Shown here in pieces: positions 1-8,077 of a stretch of DNA of 64,000 nucleotides (position 1 is the first letter of the stretch; each line of letters begins with the position of its first letter). Source of the stretch: an uncultured Aliiroseovarius sp. (GTDB lineage: Bacteria; Pseudomonadota; Alphaproteobacteria; Rhodobacterales; Rhodobacteraceae); assembly GCF_947497285.1 (NCBI RefSeq), contig NZ_CANMFT010000009.1, positions 62,001-126,000 on the forward strand, given 5' to 3'. A program made the position numbers and the translations under genes. The notes beneath the pieces are model-generated. The model was not told where the DNA came from, made no database searches, and was given only the letters and a program-made list of their open reading frames with translations.

Positions 1-132
1 CCGTTCAGAATAGACGCTGCTTTGGCGCATGAATGCCAGATACCAGGCTGCGGCGAGGGCCAGGATCACCGCCGCATTGGCCGCGATGATCTGCAAGGTC
101 AGCCACGGCAGTCTGTGCAATCGTTCAAACAC
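1..132 (-). CDS. Sensor histidine kinase, N-terminal fragment (cut by window edge)
   Basis: On the minus strand a GTG at 132 opens a frame that runs without a stop to the window edge (44 codons). It encodes a short basic start (MFERLHRLPW) followed by a strongly hydrophobic stretch of about 22 residues rich in A, L, I and V, then a charged segment. This is the usual first membrane segment of a sensor kinase. The GTG overlaps the TGA of the response regulator gene by 8 bases, which is typical translational coupling in a two-component operon. The kinase domains lie outside the window, so the assignment rests on position and the membrane segment only. Confidence 0.55.
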   Translation of the reverse strand, partial: MFERLHRLPWLTLQIIAANAAVILALAAAWYLAFMRQSSVYSER

Positions 133-823
133 AGGCGCTTGCCATCTTAAAGCTGCCCTGGGGCGAGAACTTGTACCCGAACCCGCGAACGGTCTGGATC
201 ATGGCGCCAGCGTCCTGCCCAAGCTTGGCGCGCAGGTGGTGGACATGCACATCAATGGCCTTGGGGCTGACGGCATCCTCGTTGCCGTAAATGGCGGCAA
301 TCAGCGAGCCGCGTTCGAAAACCCGGTTCGGACGTCCAAGAAGGCGTCGTAAAATTCGGTATTCATGCGGGGTCAGGTCGATAGTTGCTCCATTGACATT
401 GCAGGTCGGCTGGGCGTCATCCAGCCGGATCGGACCCGCAATGATCTGGTTGCCCTGCTCCGGCCTTGGGAAAGAACTGCGCCGCAAGATCGCCTTTACC
501 CGCACCAAAAGCTCCCGGGGGGAGAACGGCTTGACGATGTAGTCATCGGCACCCACCGAGAACCCGCGCAAAATGTCGACCTCGTTCCCCAACGCGGTCA
601 GAAATAAAACAGGCGTCTGGTCACCGGCGGCGCGCATGGCGGCGGCAATGTCGGTACCCGTCTTGCCCGGCAGCATGACGTCGAAAATACACATGTCAAA
701 GTCAGCACCCATCGCCATTTCCAGCCCCGCGCAGCCAGTGCTGGCGGTCGCAACGCGGTGCCCGGCGCGTTCTAGATAGGCGCTCAGCAGGTTAAGGATG
801 TTTATGTCATCCTCGACCACCAA
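125..823 (-). CDS. OmpR/PhoB-family response regulator
   Basis: About 232 residues. The N-terminal receiver domain shows the acidic pair in VVEDD, the phospho-acceptor Asp in CIFDVMLPGKTG, the Thr of LFLTA and the Lys of DDYIVKPF. The C-terminal winged-helix DNA-binding domain ends with the family hallmark VRGFGYKF. It should bind DNA when phosphorylated by the partner kinase encoded just downstream. No ATG is available in frame: the frame opens after a TAA about 24 codons upstream, and the only starts near the first beta strand are TTG at 823 and the GTG directly after it. The exact N-terminus is therefore uncertain. The regulated genes are not evident; the YHS gene upstream is a possible target. 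Confidence 0.85.
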   Translation of the reverse strand: MVVEDDINILNLLSAYLERAGHRVATASTGCAGLEMAMGADFDMCIFDVMLPGKTGTDIAAAMRAAGDQTPVLFLTALGNEVDILRGFSVGADDYIVKPFSPRELLVRVKAILRRSSFPRPEQGNQIIAGPIRLDDAQPTCNVNGATIDLTPHEYRILRRLLGRPNRVFERGSLIAAIYGNEDAVSPKAIDVHVHHLRAKLGQDAGAMIQTVRGFGYKFSPQGSFKMASACV

Positions 824-999
824 GGTGGATGCGATGGGTTCGATGATACGGGCTCCGCGAAAAACGAGTGTCTCACCTTAAGCGCGATTGGGGATCACAC
901 GGACTGACAATCCAGTGATCCGCAAAGCGCGCCGCTAAGGTTCCGTTGAGAGAACCGCCGCCCCGGGAAATCGGGGCGGCCGGCGGGGTGCAGTCTTGA

Positions 1000-1464
1000 T
1001 TACAGGTCGCTGGCTGGGGTTGCGAAGATTTGCTTCCAGTTGCCCTCGCCCTTGCGGATCACGGTTTCCGTGTCCGCCAGGAACAGGTTGTTGTGTGCTC
1101 CCGGGCTGCTGTTGAGATAGAGCTGACCGTCGACGATGGCGAAAAGGTCAGGTTGCGTGGGCACCTTTTTGCCCTTGCTTGCTCCGGCCGAGCACCAGCC
1201 GCCGTAGGCTGGGGCAAATTTCGCCGGGTCGGCGTTGAACATCTCGAGGTTTTCAGCCGATGAGAAATACCACGTCGCGCCCTGATAGGTCGCGGAGTAG
1301 TCCGCTGATCCCATCGTCGGTGCGCCGACAGTATGATAGGCGACCACATCATAGCCACCCACGACCGCATCGCCGGCGATGTAATGTTCATCCACGGCCA
1401 ATGCCGGGCCCGCCGACAGCACCGCGAAAGCCGTCGCCGCGGTAATTCTAGCAAATTTGTTCAT
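1000..1464 (-). CDS. Periplasmic YHS-domain protein
   Basis: The chosen ATG at 1464 is preceded by AAAGGA and begins a clear signal peptide (MNKFARITAATAFAVLSAG, cleavage near ALA-VDE), giving 154 residues. The mature part carries the YHS pattern: GYDVVAYHT, then ATWYFSSAENLEMFNADPAKFAPAYGG, then WCSAGASKGKKVPTQPD. Exported YHS proteins of this type are common in marine alphaproteobacteria and are thought to bind metal or a small ligand, but no biochemical role is firmly assigned. A longer reading with more N-terminal residues exists but would bury the signal peptide. It is a single gene beside a two-component pair. Confidence 0.8.
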   Translation of the reverse strand: MNKFARITAATAFAVLSAGPALAVDEHYIAGDAVVGGYDVVAYHTVGAPTMGSADYSATYQGATWYFSSAENLEMFNADPAKFAPAYGGWCSAGASKGKKVPTQPDLFAIVDGQLYLNSSPGAHNNLFLADTETVIRKGEGNWKQIFATPASDL

Positions 1465-1557
1465 CCTAATCATCCTTTGTCTGGTTGGATTCGACGTTTC
1501 CTCCCCGCTGGTGCCCATTCCAGACAGCAGCCGGATGCAGACAGAATAATCCCGCAA

Positions 1558-1859
1558 GATTTCAGCGCGGTTCGCTGTTGGTTAAGATTTGGTTAGGCTG
1601 CCAGGAGGCGAAGCGCTTTGGAACCGTGCGCCAAATGTTGATCGAACGACTGTCTGGGGTCGATTCCGGTTGGGGGCGGAATCGTATCATAAGCCGACCT
1701 TCGAGCGGATCGCGGCGAAATCACTGGAAGAGCCCAATGTTTGTACCGGCTGCTGTTCGCAAGTGAGATATTGGCGTGGCTAGCGGTAGTCGCTGATATG
1801 TATCCGGCCTGTTTATCGGCTCGCGGGCCGTGGCCATTTTGGGTTACGCACGCGCCTTG
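1558..1859. other. Stretch with no supported gene
   Basis: Only short overlapping frames without family features occur here. The segment runs from the YHS gene leader to the edge of the IS110 element. I see no RNA gene, strong hairpin or convincing promoter in it. Confidence 0.5.
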
Positions 1860-3113
1860 ATCTCATTAGTGACCAGGTCGATGACGACCATTTGGGCTCT
1901 CAGATTCTGGGGGCGTATTGTCTCCGTTCCATGCTTTTCTCCTTCGCGAACTTCTTTGGGCTTCGGGTGCTTCAGATGGCACCTAAGGCCTCATCTCCTT
2001 GAACCGTATACTTCGATCCGTGACGCAGAATGCTCCATGCGGTGCGGGCCAGTTTGTTGGCCAGGGCGACAGCGGCCTTGTTGTGGGGCATACGGGCTAC
2101 GACACCTCGCAACCATGGCCCCAATCCCAAGGCATCCCAGCGGTGTGGACGCATCAATATGACATTGGCGGCCTGCACCAAAAGCATCCTGAGATAGCCG
2201 TTGCCCCGCTTGCTGATCCGACCAAGGATTGTCCGCCCGCCGGTGCTGAACTGACGCGGAACGAGGCCGAGCCATGCCGCGAAGTCACGACCTCTATCAA
2301 ACACCTCACCCTTGCCAATGGCAGCCACGATAGCTGTCGAGATCAGTGGACCGATCCCTGGGATAGTCATGATGTTGGCGCTGTTTTCCTCTGACTTACT
2401 GATCTCTTCAATCTCTGACGAGATTGCCCTGATCCGTTCATCGACCCAGAGCCAATCGCCGTAAAGCCCCAAGAGCGTGCTGCGCATCCGCGGTGAGATT
2501 TCATCGCGCCGGTTTTCAAGGATTGCCTCAAACGAGCCCTGCAACCTATGCCGCCCCGCCCGCACAGTTATACCTTGCTCGATCAGGAACGCCCGGATCT
2601 GATTGATTGTGGCGGTGCGGCGTGCCACCAGCCTCGACCGAACACGATGCATTGCCTGCAGGTCCAATTGATCCTGGCTTTTCTCGGTAACGGTCCGCAA
2701 GTTCGGCCGCATTGCGGCCTCTGCGATGGCTTCCGCATCATTGTAATCGTTCTTCTGACCTTTATTGAATGGCTTCACATAGATCGCAGGAATGATCCTA
2801 GGCTCAAAACCAAGTTTACGCAGCATGCGACTGACAAAATGCGCGCTCATGCAGGCTTCCATGCCAACGATACAGCGCGGCAAACCCTCAAACGTCGGCT
2901 GCAACGCCAATCGCTTAATCTTCTTGCGCAAAACGCGATGACCCGCATCATCAAAGCCAACGAGGTGGAACGTGTCTTTTCCGATGTCGACGCCAATAAC
3001 TGCGATCTTGGCGATGGCTTCTGAGTTCTTCGATTTCATAGCTACTTCTCCTCTTTGCAGAAATAGGCAGAGCCTAACCTGCCGGGTGAAGCAGCCGGTA
3101 CATCCCATTAGTG
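1860..3113 (-). mobile_element. IS110-family insertion sequence
   Basis: The element is delimited by near-identical 12-mers that differ at one base, ATCTCATTAGTG at 1860-1871 and ATCCCATTAGTG at 3102-3113, in the same orientation. The distance between them, about 1.24 kb, is normal for the family. Elements of this group carry no long terminal inverted repeats and recombine through short cores, as seen here. The non-coding tail beyond the transposase stop (about 100 bases) is longer than the leader (about 62 bases). The boundaries are inferred from the repeats and not proven. Confidence 0.65.
1972..3039 (-). CDS. IS110-family transposase (DEDD recombinase)
   Basis: 355 residues from the ATG at 3039, which sits behind AGAGGAGAAG. 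The N-terminal RuvC-like domain shows VIGVDIGKDTF (first Asp), IVGMEAC (Glu) and NDYNDAEAIAEA (Asp pair), the DEDD set of the family. The C-terminal half has IPGIGPLISTAIVAAIG and the serine-bearing RQFSTGGRTILGRISKRGNGYLR of the Tnp20 domain. Family members act with a bridge RNA encoded by the element and need both the DEDD site and the serine. All these residues are present, so the enzyme looks intact. It is only distantly related to the second IS110 transposase in this window. Confidence 0.93.
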   Translation of the reverse strand: MKSKNSEAIAKIAVIGVDIGKDTFHLVGFDDAGHRVLRKKIKRLALQPTFEGLPRCIVGMEACMSAHFVSRMLRKLGFEPRIIPAIYVKPFNKGQKNDYNDAEAIAEAAMRPNLRTVTEKSQDQLDLQAMHRVRSRLVARRTATINQIRAFLIEQGITVRAGRHRLQGSFEAILENRRDEISPRMRSTLLGLYGDWLWVDERIRAISSEIEEISKSEENSANIMTIPGIGPLISTAIVAAIGKGEVFDRGRDFAAWLGLVPRQFSTGGRTILGRISKRGNGYLRMLLVQAANVILMRPHRWDALGLGPWLRGVVARMPHNKAAVALANKLARTAWSILRHGSKYTVQGDEALGAI

Positions 3114-3276
3114 ATTAATGCTGCGGATCGTTCCAAAGGCGGGCTAGTGCAGAAAGCCGCTGTTGAACACGGCTGCCAGTTCTATGTGTTGCCCTTGATC
3201 AGTTACGGTCTGAAGCTGAAATGGAGCCTTGATTTGCGTCAACGCGAACGACACCGGAATCCGATAATTAGCGGTG

Positions 3277-3966
3277 ATGGATAAACTTGCTGACTACGAC
3301 AATCAGGTCGTCAAAAAGCTAGCAACCAAATTGACCCGATCCGAGACAACGCCTCGCGGAATGCTCGACCGGATCTTCCATTTTGTGCGCGACGAAATCC
3401 GATTTGGGTTTCCGGTAAACGGCGACTTCGTGAAGGCGTCGGAAACGATCAGGCTGGGATACGGGCAGTGCAACACCAAGGCGACGCTTTTGCTTGCCCT
3501 GTGTAAGGCGGCGGAGATACCGTCGCGCATCCATTTCTCGTTGATCACCAAGGATATCCAGAAGGGTTTCTTCAGGGGTCTCGCCTATTGGCTGATGCCG
3601 AAGGAAATCTCTCATTCGTGGATCGAGGTGGAAATCGAGGGCCAATGGCGGCGGGTCGACACATTCATCAACGACAAGACGCTATTCGATGCGGCCAAGG
3701 CCAAGATTAAGCACCTAGGCTGGACGGTGGGCTATTCGGTGGCGCTGGAGGACGGCGAGGCCGGTGCCGATCTGAACCTTGATCATGAGGTTTATCAACA
3801 GATGGCAGCGGTGACCGATGACCATGGCACGTGGGATGATCCGTCGTTTTATTATGACAGTGAGAACTACCGAAACCGACCGGATGGCTTCCGAATGTGG
3901 GTCTATCGGCATCTGATTGGCGGAATAAACCGCCGAGTCGAAGCTGTGCGACGTGGCGTGGGCTGA
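3277..3966 (+). CDS. Transglutaminase-like cysteine peptidase-fold protein
   Basis: 229 residues from the ATG at 3277; a GTG lies directly before it. The transglutaminase core triad is visible: Cys65 in GYGQCNTKATL, His113 in ISHSWIEVE and Asp128 in WRRVDTF. Proteins of this type act as proteases or amide-bond enzymes, and many stand-alone bacterial members are uncharacterised. No signal peptide or membrane segment is seen, so it is probably cytoplasmic. The gene stands alone between the IS element and a convergent methyltransferase gene. Its stop codon lies inside the left arm of a 19-bp perfect inverted repeat. Confidence 0.75.
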   Translation: MDKLADYDNQVVKKLATKLTRSETTPRGMLDRIFHFVRDEIRFGFPVNGDFVKASETIRLGYGQCNTKATLLLALCKAAEIPSRIHFSLITKDIQKGFFRGLAYWLMPKEISHSWIEVEIEGQWRRVDTFINDKTLFDAAKAKIKHLGWTVGYSVALEDGEAGADLNLDHEVYQQMAAVTDDHGTWDDPSFYYDSENYRNRPDGFRMWVYRHLIGGINRRVEAVRRGVG

Positions 3967-4011
3967 AGGCGAAACAAAGCGGTGGATCGTCTTTTCGCCT
4001 TCAGCCCACGC
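3956..4011 (+). terminator. Long perfect inverted repeat at gene end
   Basis: Arms GCGTGGGCTGAAGGCGAAA at 3956-3974 and its exact reverse complement at 3993-4011 are separated by 18 bases. The stem contains the transglutaminase stop codon. No clear U-run follows on either strand. It could stop transcription from both converging genes, or be a remnant of a mobile-element end. Confidence 0.5.
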
Positions 4012-4109
4012 TTAAGCTAATACTGGGTAGTGGGACTATCTCGTCCTTGGGTCGAACCCTTGCAGCCAGCGCTAACGGCACGAACCGGACCACCCACCTT
4101 CCAGGTTTC

Positions 4110-4829
4110 TCAATATAGCCCGGGAACCAGCCTGTAGCGCACACGACGCGCATAGTCTCGATAACCTGGCAACTCTTCCTGCAAGGTCCGATCTTCCAAT
4201 GTAGTTCTTAGGGCCGAGATGGCAGTTGCGGCCACAACAGGAATCAGGGTCCACACCGAACCAAGAGCAAGAACGATACCGAACAGGGCATAGATGTTTC
4301 CGGCATAACCCGGATGCCGCACAAATCGGTACGGACCGCTGTCGCACACCACATGCCCTTGATCTGTTCCAATGCGCACGACGCTGTAGAAAAAGCGGTT
4401 CTCCGCAAAGGCCCATGCCGCAAATGCGTATCCGGCCGATATTATGAGGAAGCCAATACCAACGAGCCAAAGCGGGATTTCGGGAGACCAACCATAGCGG
4501 TGATCCAGCCCTGCCACGATGACGGCGGGGTATCCGACACTCAGCGCCATCAGTGGGGCGAGCACTTTATCCCAGGGTTTGGCGCTCTGAATAATTTCAG
4601 TATCTTGCCGTTCAGCCGTCAATCCCGGGTGTCGGCGCTCCGCCCAAATGCGCCCCCCTATTCCAGCGACTATGATCAGAGGGGAGTAAAGCCATGCCTG
4701 CCACCAACCAGGGTCCCCGCCACAAATCAACAGGATCAGCGGGATCAGAAGATACACCACACCCAATCTGGCCCACTGGCCAGGAGATATAGATTGAGTT
4801 GCCTCTTCACCGCCTTGCTTTGCCGACAT
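4110..4829 (-). CDS. Membrane isoprenylcysteine carboxyl methyltransferase-like (ICMT/PEMT family) protein
   Basis: 239 residues from the ATG at 4829, which has GGAGAT six bases upstream. At least five hydrophobic segments are present. Near the C-terminus it has the family SAM-binding signature GPYRFVRHPGYAGNIY, then ALRTTLEDRTLQEELPGYRDYARRVRYRLVPG, which closely matches the ICMT/phospholipid methyltransferase C-terminal pattern (RHP and E..L...Y..Y). Bacterial members methylate unknown small or lipid substrates. It is the last gene of the minus-strand block, after the CDF exporter. Confidence 0.82.
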   Translation of the reverse strand: MSAKQGGEEATQSISPGQWARLGVVYLLIPLILLICGGDPGWWQAWLYSPLIIVAGIGGRIWAERRHPGLTAERQDTEIIQSAKPWDKVLAPLMALSVGYPAVIVAGLDHRYGWSPEIPLWLVGIGFLIISAGYAFAAWAFAENRFFYSVVRIGTDQGHVVCDSGPYRFVRHPGYAGNIYALFGIVLALGSVWTLIPVVAATAISALRTTLEDRTLQEELPGYRDYARRVRYRLVPGLY

Positions 4830-5025
4830 GTTAATCTCCGAGCTGGACGGATTAAGTGTATGCCTACCCGTCCTGTCACTCAACGATGCCTGGGCCCGCG
4901 CAATTGACGGCCGTCGGCTCGGCCGTTCTCGTTTCACAACCGGAATTGCCGGTGCCGAAACCCCATCCCAAATCCCGCACTGAAAACCACGGCGTGGGAA
5001 GAACCTTCTTCACCGATACACAGGT

Positions 5026-5889
5026 TCACTTTTTGAGTTCGGTGTCCGGTTCAAGGTGGATCGTGAACGAAGACCCTGGGAATTGGGTTTCAAGCGCCTT
5101 TTCGATCCTGTCGCATATGTCATGTGCGTCCCCGACAGCCATGTCGCATCCGACGACCAAATGAAACTCTGCGAACAAAACGGCGCCGGAGGACCGCGCC
5201 CTCAGATCATGAAACTGAAGTGCGCCGTCCATTTCCTGTTCGATAATGCGCTTAACCTCCGCGCGGGTGTCGCTGTCTATGCTGGCATCCATCAGACCAT
5301 CAACGCTTTCTGAAATCACGTGCCAGCCTTCTCGCAGAATGTTCAGCGCGACGAGGATGGCGAGGATCGGGTCGAGGATCAGCCATCCGGTTGCCAAAGC
5401 CAAAATCACCCCGACCACAACCCCGGCGGAAGTCAGAACATCGGTAAAGATGTGGCGGGCGCTCGCCTGAAGTGCGGGCGAGCGGTTTCGCCTTCCGACG
5501 CGCAACAGGGCATAGGCCCACAGCCCGTTGATGATCGCAGCAATTACATTGACTCCGATCCCCAGCATGGGGGCGTCTTCGATATGAGGATTGGGCAGCG
5601 CTGCGACAGCTTCTCGAATGACCAGAAGCGCGGCGATCAGGATCATGACGCCTTCCGCAACTGCAGACAGGTATTCGGCCTTGGTGTGGCCGTATGGATG
5701 GCGGCTGTCGGCAGGTTTGTCCGCCAGGCGCACAGCATAGTAGGCCAAGCCCGCCGCGATGACGTTGACGGTGCTTTCAAGCGCATCCGACAACAAGGCG
5801 ACCGAGCCGGTCATCTTCCATGCTAAAAGCTTGAGCAGGAAGACCAGCAGGGCAACCGGGATCGACCAGAGGGCAAATTTGCGCGACAC
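5026..5889 (-). CDS. Cation diffusion facilitator (CDF) metal exporter
   Basis: 287 residues from a GTG at 5889 behind AAGAGGATC. Six membrane segments are recognisable. The metal-site motifs of the family are LLSDALES in segment 2, RHPYGHTKAEYLSA in the following loop and HIFTDVLTSAGVVVG in segment 5, followed by a cytoplasmic ferredoxin-like tail (RAEVKRIIEQEMDG...FAEFHLVV...IHLEPD). The protein would export Zn, Fe, Co or a related divalent metal by proton antiport; the substrate cannot be read from sequence. It sits about 100 bases after the diheme cytochrome gene and may share its transcript. Confidence 0.9.
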   Translation of the reverse strand: MSRKFALWSIPVALLVFLLKLLAWKMTGSVALLSDALESTVNVIAAGLAYYAVRLADKPADSRHPYGHTKAEYLSAVAEGVMILIAALLVIREAVAALPNPHIEDAPMLGIGVNVIAAIINGLWAYALLRVGRRNRSPALQASARHIFTDVLTSAGVVVGVILALATGWLILDPILAILVALNILREGWHVISESVDGLMDASIDSDTRAEVKRIIEQEMDGALQFHDLRARSSGAVLFAEFHLVVGCDMAVGDAHDICDRIEKALETQFPGSSFTIHLEPDTELKK

Positions 5890-5989
5890 GTGATCCTCTT
5901 ACGGAGTTCGCCCCCTTGCTATCTGCAAACTGAGTAGCTCGCGAGAGCGATTTGCACCGAAGATGCACCATGCACCTTCGGCGTATCAC

Positions 5990-6448
5990 TCAGTCCTCAA
6001 AGATTCCTCGGTCAGCGCCACGATGACACGCGGCGCAATTCGCCATGGACCCGGCCTTCTTGAGCTTGCGGGAAGAAACCTCGCCATCGTGCTCAGAGCG
6101 GAACCAGGGCATTTCGGAAATCCGCAGCGGTGTGTCGTCTGGCGCCACCCGGTTCAACAACCCCGAGGACCGCCCACCTGCATCGGCAGCATTCTGAACC
6201 AGGTAGGCCTCGATTTCGGCGCGGGAGGCTTCATCCAGCGTCGCGTTTTCGCCAAAGTGGTCCTCCAGCGTGGTCATGATCATCGTCCAGGACCGCTGTG
6301 GCAGGAACCCGGCCGGGTAGGCCATGTGGCATTCGCTGCATTCGGCCTTGGTGGCGGCATGGGTGACAGGCTGCATGTATTCGCCTTCGCTGGCGAATAC
6401 CGGTGCCGCGACAAACGCCAATGCGGCGATTGGAAGTGTGTGTTTCAT
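5990..6448 (-). CDS. Periplasmic diheme cytochrome c (DHC)
   Basis: 152 residues with a signal peptide (MKHTLPIAALAFVAAPVFA). Two heme c motifs, CSECH near residue 36 and CAACH near residue 141, match the DHC family first described with Rhodobacter sphaeroides SHP. The motif between them, RSWTMIMTTLEDHFGENATLD, is also present in the cytochrome b561 fusion upstream. DHC is known to pass electrons to SHP. The start has AAAGGA eight bases upstream, and the gene follows SHP by 15 bases, consistent with one operon. Confidence 0.9.
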   Translation of the reverse strand: MKHTLPIAALAFVAAPVFASEGEYMQPVTHAATKAECSECHMAYPAGFLPQRSWTMIMTTLEDHFGENATLDEASRAEIEAYLVQNAADAGGRSSGLLNRVAPDDTPLRISEMPWFRSEHDGEVSSRKLKKAGSMANCAACHRGADRGIFED

Positions 6449-6463
6449 AGGAGGATCCTTTCT

Positions 6464-6856
6464 TCAGAGGCTCATAAGCCAGGAGATAATGTCGGCTTTT
6501 TCCTGCGCGCTGCAGTCGCGCCCAAGTACCGAGTTGCAATTACGTCCGAACCACTTCTCGACAAATTTCGTGTCGGTGAAGCGTTCGCTGTTCACGCCGG
6601 GGGCAAGCGGATCAATCGGCTTGCCGGTGCGGGCCTGACCGCCCTTCGTGGGGTCAGCCGTATGGCAGGTCGTGCAGGACGGCGTGTCGGGTTTGCCGCC
6701 GGAATGCGTGGCCATGAACAGGGCCTGTCCATTTTCCGGCGACGGTGTTGCGCCTGCCTCGTTGCTGTATTGGTCAATCAGGGCCTGTGGCGAGGTGTCC
6801 TGCGCCAGCGCCGGGTGCGCCAGCAATACAGCTGTTAGGATCAGTACGTGTTTCAT
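6464..6856 (-). CDS. shp: SHP-type monoheme cytochrome c (DUF1924 family)
   Basis: 130 residues from the ATG at 6856, whose ATGA overlaps the stop of the cytochrome b561 gene. It has a signal peptide (MKHVLILTAVLLAHPALAQ), one heme c motif (CTTCH), and the family segment WFGRNCNSVLGRDCSAQEKADIISW with two extra cysteines and an Asn. In SHP an Asn is the sixth heme ligand and leaves on reduction, which opens the iron to O2 or NO. The physiological substrate is not settled. Together with DHC and cytochrome b561 it forms the classic SHP electron-transfer cluster from the quinone pool to a periplasmic oxidant. Confidence 0.88.
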   Translation of the reverse strand: MKHVLILTAVLLAHPALAQDTSPQALIDQYSNEAGATPSPENGQALFMATHSGGKPDTPSCTTCHTADPTKGGQARTGKPIDPLAPGVNSERFTDTKFVEKWFGRNCNSVLGRDCSAQEKADIISWLMSL

Positions 6857-7992
6857 TGGGAGGGCTCCTTGGGAATGGAAATCTGGAACGGGCTGAACCA
6901 ACCGGTTTCGGCATCCTTGTGGCAAGCGATGCAATTCGAGCGGCTGTAGATGGTCCGGTGCTTGAACGTGTCCTCGTCAATCGAGGCATGAAGGCGTTGC
7001 CACATCTTGGTGTCAGGCAGACCGACGGGGGTCGTTTCCTGCAAATCTGCCCATAGCGTTGCCGGTTTGCTGTCCGTGGATGCCGCGGCGTGATTGCCCA
7101 GCCAGTCCGCAATCTCGTCGCCGGTGTCGTCCGGCAGGCTGGCATCCTCTCCGAAATGATCATTCAGCCGGTTCATCATCAATTGCCAGGACTCGGCTGG
7201 GCGTGTGGACGGGTGAAAGGCCATGTGGCAGGCGGCGCATTCGTCAACATAGATTTGTGCCATCGGCGCAATTGGCGGAAGGGTCAGGGGGCGTTGCGAC
7301 AGACCGTTGAGTGTGACACCGACTCCAATCACCAAACCGGAAACCGAAAGCACCGCAAGCATCAACTGCGCTGGTTTCGGCGGCGCAACCAGATCACCGT
7401 CGCGCATCTCCTTGCGCCCAGTGATCATCGCGCGGGCAAGGTTTTCATGACTACGTCGGCTTTCGATGATGACGCCAGCGACATGCAGGACAACAAGGCC
7501 CAGCAAGGCAAACCCAGCCAGTTCGTGAAATTCGGTCCAGAATGAACCCTGGGCGGCGGGCAAAAAGACCGCAAGCGGCCCGCTCTTCAACCCACTACCC
7601 AAAGCCGCGATACCTGTAACGCCCAAGCCGATGATCAGCATCAGCAGGGCAAAAACCATCAGCGCGCCAAGCGGATTGTGCCCGATATGACGAGCATGGG
7701 ACGTGCCCGTCTTCAGGTGACTGACTACTTGCCCGACACTTGGAAGAAACTGTGAAAACCTGGCGTAGGTCGGACCGGTAAACCCCCAGACTATCCTGGC
7801 CGAGACTAGCGCAACGGCAAAGGAGCCGGACGTCAGGTGCAGGCGTATCCACGAGGCATCCAGCAGGAATCCGGACACCAGGGCCGTGGTCACACTTGCC
7901 ACCAACCCCCAATGGAACACCCGAATGAACCTGTCCCAGACGAGGTGTCTGTCATCGACCAGCCCTTCGAACGGCGCGGGAATGTCGCTCAT
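6853..7992 (-). CDS. Cytochrome b561 fused to a C-terminal diheme cytochrome c domain
   Basis: 379 residues. The N-terminal part (about 15-215) is a four-helix cytochrome b561-type quinol oxidase module with RVFHWGL, HLTSGS, EFHELAGF and VVLHVAG supplying the histidine ligands. After a further membrane anchor (LMLAVLSVSGLVIGVGV) comes a periplasmic DHC-like domain with CAACH and CIACH and a middle motif SWQLMMNRLNDHFGEDASLPDD. The operon therefore has two diheme modules, one tethered and one free (5990-6448). Inferred path: quinol to b hemes, tethered diheme, DHC, SHP. A CTGACA-N5-CTGACA repeat lies about 70 bases upstream of the ATG. Confidence 0.9.
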   Translation of the reverse strand: MSDIPAPFEGLVDDRHLVWDRFIRVFHWGLVASVTTALVSGFLLDASWIRLHLTSGSFAVALVSARIVWGFTGPTYARFSQFLPSVGQVVSHLKTGTSHARHIGHNPLGALMVFALLMLIIGLGVTGIAALGSGLKSGPLAVFLPAAQGSFWTEFHELAGFALLGLVVLHVAGVIIESRRSHENLARAMITGRKEMRDGDLVAPPKPAQLMLAVLSVSGLVIGVGVTLNGLSQRPLTLPPIAPMAQIYVDECAACHMAFHPSTRPAESWQLMMNRLNDHFGEDASLPDDTGDEIADWLGNHAAASTDSKPATLWADLQETTPVGLPDTKMWQRLHASIDEDTFKHRTIYSRSNCIACHKDAETGWFSPFQISIPKEPSQ

Positions 7993-8060
7993 CGATTCTG
8001 CCTCTCATCAAACTCGGCTTCAGTTTGTCAGAGACGCCCTGATGCTGGCCTGATGGGGGC

Positions 8061-8077
8061 TGTCAGGAAATTGTCAG
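8061..8077 (-). promoter_or_regulatory. Candidate response-regulator binding site (CTGACA direct repeat)
   Basis: On the minus strand the sequence is CTGACA-ATTTC-CTGACA, two direct hexamers 11 bases apart, overlapping the end of the kinase gene and about 70 bases upstream of the cytochrome b561 ATG. The same arrangement occurs at 10417-10433. OmpR-type regulators bind tandem direct repeats at this spacing, so the 9414-10085 regulator is the natural candidate. Confidence 0.55.

Noticed and set aside
29-352. Plus-strand open frame over the first response regulator
   Set aside because: Antisense to a gene with complete receiver and DNA-binding motifs; no family features of its own.
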